A DNA stretch of 64,000 nt from assembly GCA_032622095.1 (NCBI GenBank), contig CP136069.1:498001-562000 (forward strand), read 5' to 3'. This DNA comes from Siphonodentalium dalli. Taxonomy: Eukaryota; Mollusca; Scaphopoda; Gadilida; Siphonodentaliidae. A program made the translations under genes and the position numbers. The notes under the pieces were generated by a model. That model did no database searches and had not been told where the DNA came from. It saw only the letters and a program-made list of their open reading frames with translations. Shown here in pieces: positions 48,723 to 61,478 of the stretch (position 1 is the first letter of the stretch; every line of letters starts with the position of its first letter).

Positions 48723-49188
48723 CTCCCCTAATACAGTCTGAATACATCGCCGCCCCTAATACAGTCTGAATACATCGCCGCCCCTAATACAGTCTGAATG
48801 TATCGCCTCCCCTAATACAGTCTGAATGTATCGCCGCCCCTAATACAGTCTGAATACATCGCCTCCCCTAATACAGTCTGAATACATCGCCTCCCCTAAT
48901 ACAGTCGCCTCCCCTAATACAGTCTGAATGTATCGCCTCCCCTAATACAGTCTGAATGTATCGCCGCCCCTAATACAGTCTGAATACATCGCCGCCCCTA
49001 ATACAGTCTGAATACATTGCCGCCCCTAATACAGTCTGAATACATCGCCGCCCCTAATACAGTCTGAATACATCGCCGCCCCTAATACAGTCTGAATGTA
49101 TCGCCTCCCCTAATACAGTCTGAATGTATCGCCGCCCCTAATACAGTCTGAATACATCGCCTCCCCTAATACAGTCTGAATACATCGC
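48723..49188. repeat. 28-bp minisatellite, right block
   Basis: Continuation of the 40369-41484 array after the 7.2-kb insertion, with the same CCCCTAATACAGTCTGAAT units and about 17 copies. It ends at CGCGCTCGCCCTG. Confidence 0.97.
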
Positions 49189-49273
49189 GCTCGCCCTGCT
49201 ATTATCATTATGGGAAATCCCCTCAAATGACTGATGTATTTAATTGTCGAAGGGTTTCCCAAAATTTTAAGTG

Positions 49274-49373
49274 AAACAATGTTTTGTGGTGGTAATTTAA
49301 ACAATGTTTTGTGGTGGTAATTTAAACAATGTTTTGTGGTGGTAATTTAAACAATGTTTTGTGGTGGTAATTT
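49274..49373. repeat. 25-bp tandem repeat, four copies
   Basis: AAACAATGTTTTGTGGTGGT followed by AATTT is repeated four times with no visible change. Confidence 0.95.
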
Positions 49374-50040
49374 AAACCTTTCAGTTTGTTGATGAGTTTG
49401 ACAATTCACTTTTTGTACAGAATATTTTACTGAGAAATAAATAAACATGCAGACCCAAATATTCTGATCCCATTGCAGCAACAACACCGCCATCATGTAC
49501 TTAAGGGTGTATCCATGGCTCCGGACCTATTGTGAGGAAATTTACCTAAATAACAATTGATGTCTAATGTAAGGCATGAAACATATTTCACAGATTGCAT
49601 TTGATTAACCACCATTTCCCCAGAGAAAAATGAAACAACCTGGATTTTATCCTTTTCTAAATAATTTGAGGTCCGAACCCATGTATACATGTACATCTTC
49701 CCCCACTTTAACCATCTAAACTTGGTATATCCTTTTCTTATCAGCACTACCATCTCTTTACTATATCCTCATGAGTGCTTCTGAATACGGGGAGAGGATC
49801 ATCAATAAGTTGCATAACTTGTACTCCAATCCCCTGTTGCCACATCACATGTATAAATATATCTAATTTGTAATTTAATCCATTATATTCATGGCACAAT
49901 AAATATGTTACTACTACCCAAATATAAAGCAATGTGCAAGGAGGAATTTTCCACCTGAATTAATAAATGTGCATGGATGATTATTTGGAGCCAGAGAATA
50001 TAGAAAGAAGACACTGGAAGCACAGCAGTTATCAGATTAT
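49374..50040. other. No supported gene
   Basis: Unique AT-rich DNA between two repeats. Two minus-strand ORFs (49493-49753 and 49747-49932) overlap slightly but show no recognisable content or splice borders. Confidence 0.4.
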
Positions 50041-50251
50041 AGTAATGCTCTAATTAATCGACCTCTTAACCAAAGCAGAATTATGGGTAACTTTTCAGGA
50101 TTTAGTCGGAAATATGGCATGTTGCCATTCATCGGAAAGCTCTCGGCGAGAGCTTTCCGATGAATGGCAACAAGCCATATTTCCGACTAAATCCTGAAAA
50201 GTTACCCATAATTCTGCTTTGGTTAAGAGGTCGATTAATTAGAGCATTACT
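50041..50251. mobile_element. 211-bp palindromic foldback MITE, TA-flanked family
   Basis: An almost perfect palindrome over its full length, with ends AGTAATGCTCTAATTAATCG and complement, and centre CTCTCGGCGAGAG. Same family as 39556, 53802, 61134 and the half copy at 62262. Nothing is encoded; the plus-strand 155-codon ORF across this region is a repeat artefact. Confidence 0.9.
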
Positions 50252-50278
50252 GTGTACAGTGATTGTGCATTGCTTCAC

Positions 50279-50674
50279 CATGTACCCTGCTGGACAAATC
50301 AAGTGTCCATTGGCACCGTGGTGTATTTGCCGCTCAGCCACGGTGTCAGAGTTTGTAACTGCAGTTGAGCACCGCGGCCGAACGGCATGTACACTGCGGC
50401 CAAACGGCAAGTATACCTTGGCCGAAAGGCAACTACAACATGGCCGAATGGCATGTACACCATGGTTAGATTTCTGGTTTGTGTCGTTTTTTTTCTTCAG
50501 TTTAATGAACGTACACCGCGGCAACTACACCATGGATGAATGGCAAGTACATGTACACTGCGGCCCAACTGTAGTTAGCCGGTGGAGCTGCGGTGTAGTT
50601 GCATTTCAGTCGCGGTGGGAATGCTAACCACACCGCGGTTAAGTGGACACTTGTTTTGTCCAGCGGGGTACATG
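50279..50674. mobile_element. MITE of about 395 bp with CATGTACCC(T/C)GCTGGAC ends
   Basis: The left end CATGTACCCTGCTGGACAAA and the right end in reverse CATGTACCCCGCTGGACAAA both continue into CAAGTGTCCA, giving termini of about 31 bp. The interior has repeats of GGCCGAANGGCA(T/A)GTA and CACCGCGG-type words. No transposase. Confidence 0.8.
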
Positions 50675-51077
50675 TACCTTACTCGTATTTAAATTCACGC
50701 AATATTATTTTTGCTCAGTTTTGAATTCGCGCACTTTAAATTCGCGCACCTAGATGCGCGAATTCAAAACTGACAAAAATATTTTCTTAATATTTCCGTG
50801 ATATTTTCGTATATCTTGGAGCTGATGACAGTTTCGGTTCTTTGTCATTGCTTGAGATAGTATGTGTATGTAGTAAACACCATTCGCGGCGGATTTACAT
50901 CGTTAGACAATAAACTAGTATTTACATGCATTATTTTGTGGCGACCTGAAATATTAGTATTTCTTATACAAGTTCAACAATGTCTATGTTACAATGATTT
51001 GCCGCTTGGCATTGTAAGCAATGGTCTTGATAGCGGTTGGCCGAATGTAAATATATGCATACTAGCCGATGAGCTCG

Positions 51078-53335
51078 ACGTTGTCCGGGCTATTCAAAAA
51101 CCAAATTTCAAGTTGATAGCGCCACCCATTTCCGAGATCTGGTCTGCGCATGCGCGAAGCGGGCGTCGCACGGGCTCGGCGACCCGATAAAATTCGTATC
51201 CGGGGCAAGATACATTCACATACCAAATGTCATATCGATAGCTCCACCCGTTTCCGAGATCTCGTCTGCGCATGCGCGAAGCTGGCGTCGCACGGGCTCG
51301 GCGATCCGATACAATTCGTATCCGGGGCAAGATACATTCACATACCAAATTTCAAGTCGATAGCTCCACCCGTTTCCGAGATCTCGTCTGCGCATGCGCG
51401 AAGCTGGCATTGCACGGGCTCGGCGATCCGATAAAATTCGTATCCGGGGCAAGATACATTCACATACCAAATTTCAAGTCGATAGCTCCACCCGTTTCCG
51501 AGATCTCGTCTGCGCATGCGCGAAGCTGGCGTCGCACGGGCTCGGCGACCCGATAAAATTCGTATCCGGGGCAAGATACATGCACATAGCAAATTTCAAG
51601 TCGATAGTTCCACCCGTTTCCGAGATCTCGTCTGCGCATGCGCGAATCTGGCGTCGCACGGGCTCGGTGACGTGTCCGGGCTATTCAAAAAACAAATTTC
51701 AAGTCGATAGCTCCACCCGTTTCCGAGATCTTGTCTGCGCATGCACGAAGCTGGCGTCGCACGGGCTCGGCGACCCGATAAAATTCCTATCCGGGGCAAG
51801 ATACATTCACATACCAAATTTCAAGTCGATAGCTCCACCCGTTTCCAAGATCTCGTCTGCGCATGCGCGAAGCTGGCGTCGCACGGGCTCGGCGATCCGA
51901 TACAATTCGTATCCGGGGCAAGATACATTCACATACCAAATTTCAAGTCGATAGCTCCACCCGTTTCCGAGATCTCGTCTGCGCATGCGCGAAGCTGGCA
52001 TTGCACGGGCTCGGCGATCCGATACAATTCGTATCCGGGGCAAGATACATTCACATACCAAATTTCAAGTCGATAGCTCCACCCGTTTCCGAGATCTCGT
52101 CTGCGCATGCGCGAAGCTGGCGTCGCACGGGCTCGGCGACCCGATAAAATTCGTATCCGGGGCAAGATACATGCACATAGCAAATTTCAAGTCGATAGTT
52201 CCACCCGTTTCCGAGATCTCGTCTGCGCATGCGCGAATCTGGCGTCGCACGGGCTCGGTGACGTGTCCGGGCTATTCAAAAAACAAATTTCAAGTCGATA
52301 GCTCCACCCGTTTCCGAGATCTTGTCTGCGCATGCACGAAGCTGGCGTCGCACGGGCTCGGCGACCCGATAAAATTCCTATCCGGGGCAAGATACATTCA
52401 CATACCAAATTTCAAGTCGATAGCTCCACCCGTTTCCAAGATCTCGTCTGCGCATGCGCGAAGCTGGCGTCGCACGGGCTCGGCGATCCGATACAATTCG
52501 TATCCGGGGCAAGATACATTCACATACCAAATTTCAAGTCGATAGCTCCACCCGTTTCCGAGATCTCGTCTGCGCATGCGCGAAGCTGGCATTGCACGGG
52601 CTCGGCGATCCGATACAATTCGTATCCGGGGCAAGATACATTCACATACCAAATTTCAAGTCGATAGCTCCACCCGTTTCCGAGATCTCGTCTGCGCATG
52701 CGCGAAGCTGGCGTCGCACGGGCTCGGCGACCCGATAAAATTCGTATCCGGGGAAAGATACATGCACATAGCAAATTTCAAGTCGATAGCTCCACCCGTT
52801 TCCGAGATCTCGTCTGCGCATGCGCGAAGCTGGCGTCGCACGGGTTCGGCGACCAGATAAAATTCTTATCCGGGGCAAGATACATTCACATACCAAATTT
52901 CAAGTCGATAGCTCCACCCGTTTCCGAGATCTCATCTGCGCATGCACAAAGCTGGCGTCGCACGGGCTCGGCGACCCGATAAAATTCGTATCCGGGGCAA
53001 GATACATTCACATAGCAAATTTCAAGTCGATAGCTCCACCCGTTTCCGAGATCTTGTCTGCGCATGCGCGAAGCTGGCGTCGCACGGGCTCGGCGATCCG
53101 ATACAATTCGTATCCGGGGCAAGATACATTCACATACCAAATTTCAAGTCGATAGCTCCACCCGTTTCCGAGATCTCGTCTGCGCATGCGTGAAGCTGGC
53201 GTCGCACGGGCTCGGCGACCCGATAAAATTCGTATCCGGGGCAAGATACATTCACATAGCAAATTTCAAGTCGATAGCTCCACCCGTTTCCGAGATCTCG
53301 TCTGCGCATGCGCTGCACGGGCGTCGCACGGGCTC
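51078..53335. repeat. 122-bp satellite, about 18 units with a 591-bp higher-order repeat
   Basis: The unit carries TTTCAAGTCGATAGCTCCAC, CCGTTTCCGAGATCTCGTCT, GCGCATGCGCGAAGCTGGCG, TCGCACGGGCTCGGCGACCC and GATACATTCACATACC. Some units are shortened and carry GTGTCCGGGCTATTCAAAAA, like the array start near 51080. A block of four full units plus one short unit repeats with a 591-bp shift (for example 51394 and 51985). Long ORFs on both strands arise from periodicity and are not genes. The GC content is well above that of the flanks. Confidence 0.95.
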
Positions 53336-53426
53336 GCCAATACGACAACGACGACCGCCTGGTCAAACTACACACACGTACCAAGTTTCGTCCCGATCGG
53401 TCGAGAATAGTAGATTTGTATTAATG

Positions 53427-53462
53427 ACAGACAGACAGACAAACAAACAGACAGACAGACAG
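53427..53462. repeat. (GACA)n microsatellite
   Basis: A run of GACA with two CAAA interruptions directly follows the satellite tail ACCAAGTTTCGTCCCGATCG. Confidence 0.9.
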
Positions 53463-53801
53463 AGGTCTTCAAAATATATATGAGATACATGTATAGGCGT
53501 AATTGTCTATTCAACCGTTCATAATATAAATGTAAACTCAGAAACATTGCCCTCTTGTAATATTACATATGGACTTGGTTTAGATTAAACTTGGGAGTCG
53601 TACTATTTTTCACTCAGTTTTAAATTCGTGCAGCGATGGGTGCGCGAAAAATAGTACTGCGCGAATTTAAATACGAGTAAGGTAGTCTTTTTTTAGAAAA
53701 AAAATGTGAATAATAAAAAACCCTAAGTTCAACTGAAATATATGATCAAGTAACCGCCGTAAGCGCCATAAATGCAGAAAATGACAAAAGCACGAGACAT
53801 A

Positions 53802-54238
<437 letters not shown>

Positions 54239-54314
54239 TGATAAGTTTGAAGCATTAAGGTGCTTACAGTGTATTGCTAGTGCTGGCCGAAAATACAAGG
54301 AGCTTGTATGTGAG

Positions 54315-54574
54315 AAAAAATGGTAAAAAGTGTTAAAAAAAGATTTTTTTAGGCCAATGCATTCTCTTATATATGCGAGGCGACCTATGGTCGACTCGCA
54401 TATATAAGAAAATGCATTGGCACAGGGTATAACTGTAACTATCACAATGTGGTCAAGGAGCCGGTTCCAATGATATCCATATTTGTATGGTTCTATTGAG
54501 ACAGACCGAAGATATTTTAGGCTGTTGAAGCTTTATTTGGCCGGTTCTGGCCGGTTTGTTGGGTAAAGGGTTAA
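54315..54574 (+). mobile_element. Truncated TTAA MITE in the array
   Basis: Only the right two-thirds of the 399-bp element remains. Its left side joins an exon-tail unit at TGTGAG / AAAAAATGG, a point where the unit and the element share GTRAG-like letters. It ends at TTAA like the full copies. Confidence 0.85.
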
Positions 54575-55120
54575 GGTGTTTACAGTGTATTGCTAGTGCT
54601 GGCCGAAAATACAAGGAGCTTGTATGTGAGAGCTATGGTAAGTACTGATAAGTTTGAAGCATTTTAAGGTGTTTACAGTGTATTGCTAGTGCTGGCCGTA
54701 AATACAAGGAGCTTGTATGTGAGAGCTATGGTAAGTACTGATAAGTTTGAAGCATTAAGGTGCTTACAGTGTATTGCTAGTGCTGGCCGTAAATACAAGG
54801 AGCTTGTATGTGAGAGCTATGGTAAGTACTGATAAGTTTGAAGCATTAAGGTGTTTACAGTGTATTGCTAGTGCTGGCCGAAAATACAAGGAGCTTGTAT
54901 GTGAGAGCTATGGTAAGTACTGATAAGTTTGAAGCATTTTAAGGTGTTTACAGTGTATTGCTAGTGCTGGCCGAAAATACAAGGAGCTTGTATGTGAGAG
55001 CTATGGTAAGTACTGATAAGTTTGAAGCATTAAGGTGCTTACAGTGTATTGCTAGTGCTGGCCGAAAATACAAGGAGCTTGTATGTGAGAGCTATGGTAA
55101 GTACTGATAAGTTTGAAGCA

Positions 55121-55519
55121 TTAACCCTTTACCCAACAGAAGGGCCATGTGCCAATGCATTCTCTTATATATGCGAGTCGACCATAGGTCGCCTCGCATA
55201 TATAAGAGAATGCATTGGCTTAACACATTAAAAATTATAAAATTGTTAAAGAATGTAAGAAAAAATGGTAAAAAGTGTTAAAAAAAGATTTTTTTAGGCC
55301 AATGCATTCTCTTATATATGCGAGGCGACCTATGGTCGACTCGCATATATAAGAGAATGCATTGGCACAGGGTATAACTGTAACTATCACAATGTGGTCA
55401 AGGAGCCGGTTCCAATGATATCCATATTTGTATGGTTCTATTGAGACAGACCGAAGATATTTTAGGCTGTTGAAGCTTTATTTGGCCGGTTCTGGCCGGT
55501 TTGTTGGGTAAAGGGTTAA
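55121..55519 (+). mobile_element. TTAA MITE (piggyBac-like), array copy 1
   Basis: Bounded by TTAA, with ends CCCTTTACCCAACA and complement, inside the unit word GCATTAAGG. The interior has two palindromes of about 70 bp separated by TTAACACATTAAAAATTATA. It is 399 bp including both TTAA sites. Confidence 0.9.
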
Positions 55520-57254
55520 GGTGTTTACAGTGTATTGCTAGTGCTGGCCGAAAATACAAGGAGCTTGTATGTGAGAGCTATGGTAAGTACTGATAAGTTT
55601 GAAGCATTTTAAGGTGCTTACAGTGTATTGCTAGTGCTGGCCGAAAATACAAGGAGCTTGTATGTGAGAGCTATGGTAAGTACTGATAAGTTTGAAGCAT
55701 TAAGGTGTTTACAGTGTATTGCTAGTGCTGGCCGAAAATACAAGGAGCTTGTATGTGAGAGCTATGGTAAGTACTGATAAGTTTGAAGCATTTTAAGGTG
55801 TTTACAGTGTATTGCTAGTGCTGGCCGAAAATACAAGGAGCTTGTATGTGAGAGCTATGGTAAGTACTGATAAGTTTGAAGCATTAAGGTGCTTACAGTG
55901 TATTGCTAGTGCTGGCCGAAAATACAAGGAGCTTGTATGTGAGAGCTATGGTAAGTACTGATAAGTTTGAAGCATTTTAAGGTGTTTACAGTGTATTGCT
56001 AGTGCTGGCCGAAAATACAAGGAGCTTGTATGTGAGAGCTATGGTAAGTACTGATAAGTTTGAAGCATTAAGGTGCTTACAGTGTATTGCTAGTGCTGGC
56101 CGAAAATACAAGGAGCTTGTATGTGAGAGCTATGGTAAGTACTGATAAGTTTGAAGCATTAAGGTGTTTACAGTGTATTGCTAGTGCTGGCCGAAAATAC
56201 AAGGAGCTTGTATGTGAGAGCTATGGTAAGTACTGATAAGTTTGAAGCATTTTAAGGTGTTTACAGTGTATTGCTAGTGCTGGCCGAAAATACAAGGAGC
56301 TTGTATGTGAGAGCTATGGTAAGTACTGATAAGTTTGAAGCATTAAGGTGCTTACAGTGTATTGCTAGTGCTGGCCGAAAATACAAGGAGCTTGTATGTG
56401 AGAGCTATGGTAAGTACTGATAAGTTTGAAGCATTAAGGTGCTTACAGTGTATTGCTAGTGCTGGCCGAAAATACAAGGAGCTTGTATGTGAGAGCTATG
56501 GTAAGTACTGATAAGTTTGAAGCATTAAGGTGCTTACAGTGTATTGCTAGTGCTGGCCGAAAATACAAGGAGCTTGTATGTGAGAGCTATGGTAAGTACT
56601 GATAAGTTTGAAGCATTAAGGTGCTTACAGTGTATTGCTAGTGCTGGCCGAAAATACAAGGAGCTTGTATGTGAGAGCTATGGTAAGTACTGATAAGTTT
56701 GAAGCATTAAGGTGCTTACAGTGTATTGCTAGTGCTGGCCGAAAATACAAGGAGCTTGTATGTGAGAGCTATGGTAAGTACTGATAAGTTTGAAGCATTA
56801 AGGTGCTTACAGTGTATTGCTAGTGCTGGCCGAAAATACAAGGAGCTTGTATGTGAGAGCTATGGTAAGTACTGATAAGTTTGAAGCATTAAGGTGTTTA
56901 CAGTGTATTGCTAGTGCTGGCCGAAAATACAAGGAGCTTGTATGTGAGAGCTATGGTAAGTACTGATAAGTTTGAAGCATTAAGGTGCTTACAGTGTATT
57001 GCTAGTGCTGGCCGAAAATACAAGGAGCTTGTATGTGAGAGCTATGGTAAGTACTGATAAGTTTGAAGCATTAAGGTGTTTACAGTGTATTGCTAGTGCT
57101 GGCCGTAAATACAAGGAGCTTGTATGTGAGAGCTATGGTAAGTACTGATAAGTTTGAAGCATTTTAAGGTGTTTACAGTGTATTGCTAGTGCTGGCCGAA
57201 AATACAAGGAGCTTGTATGTGAGAGCTATGGTAAGTACTGATAAGTTTGAAGCA

Positions 57255-57653
57255 TTAACCCTTTACCCAACAGAAGGGCCATGTGCCAATGCATTCTCTT
57301 ATATATGCGAGTCGACCATAGGTCGCCTCGCATATATAAGAGAATGCATTGGCTTAACACATTAAAAATTATAAAATTGTTAAAGAATGTAAGAAAAAAT
57401 GGTAAAAAGTGTTAAAAAAAGATTTTTTTAGGCCAATGCATTCTCTTATATATGCGAGGCGACCTATGGTCGACTCGCATATATAAGAGAATGCATTGGC
57501 ACAGGGTATAACTGTAACTATCACAATGTGGTCAAGGAGCCGGTTCCAATGATATCCATATTTGTATGGTTCTATTGAGACAGACCGAAGATATTTTAGG
57601 CTGTTGAAGCTTTATTTGGCCGGTTCTGGCCGGTTTGTTGGGTAAAGGGTTAA
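57255..57653 (+). mobile_element. TTAA MITE (piggyBac-like), array copy 2
   Basis: Same length, orientation and insertion site as the copy at 55121, so it was copied with the array rather than independently inserted. By eye I see no difference from its siblings. Confidence 0.9.
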
Positions 57654-58654
57654 GGTGTTTACAGTGTATTGCTAGTGCTGGCCGAAAATACAAGGAGCTT
57701 GTATGTGAGAGCTATGGTAAGTACTGATAAGTTTGAAGCATTTTAAGGTGTTTACAGTGTATTGCTAGTGCTGGCCGAAAATACAAGGAGCTTGTATGTG
57801 AGAGCTATGGTAAGTACTGATAAGTTTGAAGCATTTTAAGGTGTTTACAGTGTATTGCTAGTGCTGGCCGAAAATACAAGGAGCTTGTATGTGAGAGCTA
57901 TGGTAAGTACTGATAAGTTTGAAGCATTAAGGTGCTTACAGTGTATTGCTAGTGCTGGCCGAAAATACAAGGAGCTTGTATGTGAGAGCTATGGTAAGTA
58001 CTGATAAGTTTGAAGCATTAAGGTGCTTACAGTGTATTGCTAGTGCTGGCCGAAAATACAAGGAGCTTGTATGTGAGAGCTATGGTAAGTACTGATAAGT
58101 TTGAAGCATTAAGGTGCTTACAGTGTATTGCTAGTGCTGGCCGAAAATACAAGGAGCTTGTATGTGAGAGCTATGGTAAGTACTGATAAGTTTGAAGCAT
58201 TAAGGTGCTTACAGTGTATTGCTAGTGCTGGCCGTAAATACAAGGAGCTTGTATGTGAGAGCTATGGTAAGTACTGATAAGTTTGAAGCATTAAGGTGCT
58301 TACAGTGTATTGCTAGTGCTGGCCGTAAATACAAGGAGCTTGTATGTGAGAGCTATGGTAAGTACTGATAAGTTTGAAGCATTAAGGTGCTTACAGTGTA
58401 TTGCTAGTGCTGGCCGTAAATACAAGGAGCTTGTATGTGAGAGCTATGGTAAGTACTGGTAAGTTTGAAGCATTAAGGTGCTTACAGTGTATTGCTAGTG
58501 CTGGCCGTAAATACAAGGAGCTTGTATGTGAGAGCTATGGTAAGTACTGGTAAGTTTGAAGCATTAAGGTGCTTACAGTGTATTGCTAGTGCTGGCCGAA
58601 AATACAAGGAGCTTGTATGTGAGAGCTATGATAAGTACTGATAAGTTTGAAGCA

Positions 58655-59053
58655 TTAACCCTTTACCCAACAGAAGGGCCATGTGCCAATGCATTCTCTT
58701 ATATATGCGAGTCGACCATAGGTCGCCTCGCATATATAAGAGAATGCATTGGCTTAACACATTAAAAATTATAAAATTGTTAAAGAATGTAAGAAAAAAT
58801 GGTAAAAAGTGTTAAAAAAAGATTTTTTTAGGCCAATGCATTCTCTTATATATGCGAGGCGACCTATGGTCGACTCGCATATATAAGAGAATGCATTGGC
58901 ACAGGGTATAACTGTAACTATCACAATGTGGTCAAGGAGCCGGTTCCAATGATATCCATATTTGTATGGTTCTATTGAGACAGACCGAAGATATTTTAGG
59001 CTGTTGAAGCTTTATTTGGCCGGTTCTGGCCGGTTTGTTGGGTAAAGGGTTAA
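58655..59053 (+). mobile_element. TTAA MITE (piggyBac-like), array copy 3
   Basis: Same site and length as copy 1. The exon-tail unit immediately upstream has lost its donor (ATAAGT instead of GTAAGT at about 58630). Confidence 0.9.
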
Positions 59054-60329
59054 GGTGTTTACAGTGTATTGCTAGTGCTGGCCGAAAATACAAGGAGCTT
59101 GTATGTGAGAGCTATGGTAAGTACTGATAAGTTTGAAGCATTAAGGTGCTTACAGTGTATTGCTAGTGCTGGCCGAAAATACAAGGAGCTTGTATGTGAG
59201 AGCTATGGTAAGTACTGATAAGTTTGAAGCATTAAGGTGCTTACAGTGTATTGCTAGTGCTGGCCGAAAATACAAGGAGCTTGTATGTGAGAGCTATGGT
59301 AAGTACTGATAAGTTTGAAGCATTAAGGTGCTTACAGTGTATTGCTAGTGCTGGCCGAAAATACAAGGAGCTTGTATGTGAGAGCTATGGTAAGTACTGA
59401 TAAGTTTGAAGCATTAAGGTGTTTACAGTGTATTGCTAGTGCTGGCCGAAAATACAAGGAGCTTGTATGTGAGAGCTATGGTAAGTACTGATAAGTTTGA
59501 AGCATTTTAAGGTGTTTACAGTGTATTGCTAGTGCTGGCCGAAAATACAAGGAGCTTGTATGTGAGAGCTATGGTAAGTACTGATAAGTTTGAAGCATTT
59601 TAAGGTGTTTACAGTGTATTGCTAGTGCTGGCCGTAAATACAAGGAGCTTGTATGTGAGAGCTATGGTAAGTACTGATAAGTTTGAAGCATTAAGGTGTT
59701 TACAGTGTATTGCTAGTGCTGGCCGAAAATACAAGGAGCTTGTATGTGAGAGCTATGGTAAGTACTGATAAGTTTGAAGCATTTTAAGGTGCTTACAGTG
59801 TATTGCTAGTGCTGGCCGAAAATACAAGGAGCTTGTATGTGAGAGCTATGATAAGTACTGATAAGTTTGAAGCATTAAGGTGCTTACAGTGTATTGCTAG
59901 TGCTGGCCGAAAATACAAGGAGCTTGTATGTGAGAGCTATGGTAAGTACTGATAAGTTTGAAGCATTAAGGTGTTTACAGTGTATTGCTAGTGCTGGCCG
60001 AAAATACAAGGAGCTTGTATGTGAGAGCTATGGTAAGTACTGATAAGTTTGAAGCATTAAGGTGCTTACAGTGTATTGCTAGTGCTGGCCGAAAATACAA
60101 GGAGCTTGTATGTGAGAGCTATGGTAAGTACTGATAAGTTTGAAGCATTAAGGTGCTTACAGTGTATTGCTAGTGCTGGCCGAAAATACAAGGAGCTTGT
60201 ATGTGAGAGCTATGGTAAGTACTGATAAGTTTGAAGCATTAAGGTGCTTACAGTGTATTGCTAGTGCTGGCCGAAAATACAAGGAGCTTGTATGTGAGAG
60301 CTATGGTAAGTACTGATAAGTTTGAAGCA

Positions 60330-60728
60330 TTAACCCTTTACCCAACAGAAGGGCCATGTGCCAATGCATTCTCTTATATATGCGAGTCGACCATAGGTCG
60401 CCTCGCATATATAAGAGAATGCATTGGCTTAACACATTAAAAATTATAAAATTGTTAAAGAATGTAAGAAAAAATGGTAAAAAGTGTTAAAAAAAGATTT
60501 TTTTAGGCCAATGCATTCTCTTATATATGCGAGGCGACCTATGGTCGACTCGCATATATAAGAGAATGCATTGGCACAGGGTATAACTGTAACTATCACA
60601 ATGTGGTCAAGGAGCCGGTTCCAATGATATCCATATTTGTATGGTTCTATTGAGACAGACCGAAGATATTTTAGGCTGTTGAAGCTTTATTTGGCCGGTT
60701 CTGGCCGGTTTGTTGGGTAAAGGGTTAA
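60330..60728 (+). mobile_element. TTAA MITE (piggyBac-like), array copy 4
   Basis: Same site and length as copy 1. The four starts are 2134, 1400 and 1675 bp apart, so the higher-order spacing is irregular. Confidence 0.9.
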
Positions 60729-61133
60729 GGTGTTTACAGTGTATTGCTAGTGCTGGCCGAAAATACAAGGAGCTTGTATGTGAGAGCTATGGTAAGTACT
60801 GATAAGTTTGAAGCATTTTAAGGTGTTTACAGTGTATTGCTAGTGCTGGCCGAAAATACAAGGAGCTTGTATGTGAGAGCTATGGTAAGTACTGATAAGT
60901 TTGAAGCATTAAGGTGTTTACAGTGTATTGCTAGTGCTGGCCGAAAATACAAGGAGCTTGTATGTGAGAGCTATGGTAAGTACTGATAAGTTTGAAGCAT
61001 TAAGGTGCTTACAGTGTATTGCTAGTGCTGGCCGAAAATACAAGGAGCTTGTATGTGAGAGCTATGGTAAGTACTGGTACTGGATTGGCCTAGCTTTGTA
61101 TGTGAGAGCTATACAGTTGTATGGTATTAAGTA

Positions 61134-61345
61134 CAGTAATGCCCTAAATAATCAACTCCTTAACCACAGCAGAATTATGGGTAATTTTTCACGATTTAGT
61201 CGGAAATATGGCTTGTTGCCATTCATTGGAAAGCTCTCAGTGAGAGCTTTCATATGAATGGCAACAAGCCATATATCCGATTAAATCCTGAAAAATTACC
61301 CATATTTCTGCTGTGGTTAAGGAGTCGATTATTTACAGCATTACG
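61134..61345. mobile_element. Foldback MITE (TA-flanked family) at the array's right edge
   Basis: Palindrome with ends CAGTAATGCCCTAAATAATC and complement, and centre AGCTCTCAGTGAGAGCT. More diverged than 50041 and 53802. It splits a decayed array unit: TGGATTGGCCTAGCTTTGTA lies before it and TGAATTGGCCTAGTTTTGAA after it. Confidence 0.85.
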
Positions 61346-61478
61346 TACTTGTACTGAATTGGCCTAGTTTTGAATGCGAGAGCTATGGATTGGTATATTT
61401 CACGTGGATTTGATGGTTAGGAGTACTTATTGTCGATTTCACATGGGTTTGTTGATTAGCGCTTGTTTCGGAGTGCCG

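Larger units (their letters stand above)
50676..53684. mobile_element. 3-kb inverted-repeat-bounded unit holding a 122-bp satellite
   Basis: Left end ACCTTACTCGTATTTAAATT then C(A)CGCA and TATTTTTGCTCAGTTTTGAA. The right end in reverse gives ACCTTACTCGTATTTAAATT then CGCGCA, TATTTTTCGCGCA and a degenerate TTTAAAACTGAGTG. The inverted termini enclose 51078-53335, an array of a 122-bp unit. A non-autonomous DNA element with a central satellite is the simplest reading. An accidental pair of solo elements flanking the satellite cannot be excluded. Confidence 0.55.

Noticed and set aside
40369-49188. Regular 28-bp repeats considered as a CRISPR array
   Set aside because: There are no unique spacers between the repeats, the units are contiguous, and the genome is clearly eukaryotic.
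50129-50627. ORFs of 131 and 155 codons
   Set aside because: They run through the palindromic MITE and the adjacent MITE on both strands; the sequence is explained by those elements.
51094-53483. Many overlapping ORFs of 61-186 codons in the GC-rich 122-bp satellite
   Set aside because: They arise because stop codons are rare in the repeated unit. They are open on both strands at once and follow the repeat period.
55049-60440. Recurring 60-codon ORF beginning MLVLAENTRSLY
   Set aside because: It starts in an out-of-frame exon-tail copy and reads into the TTAA MITE. It repeats only because the composite repeats.
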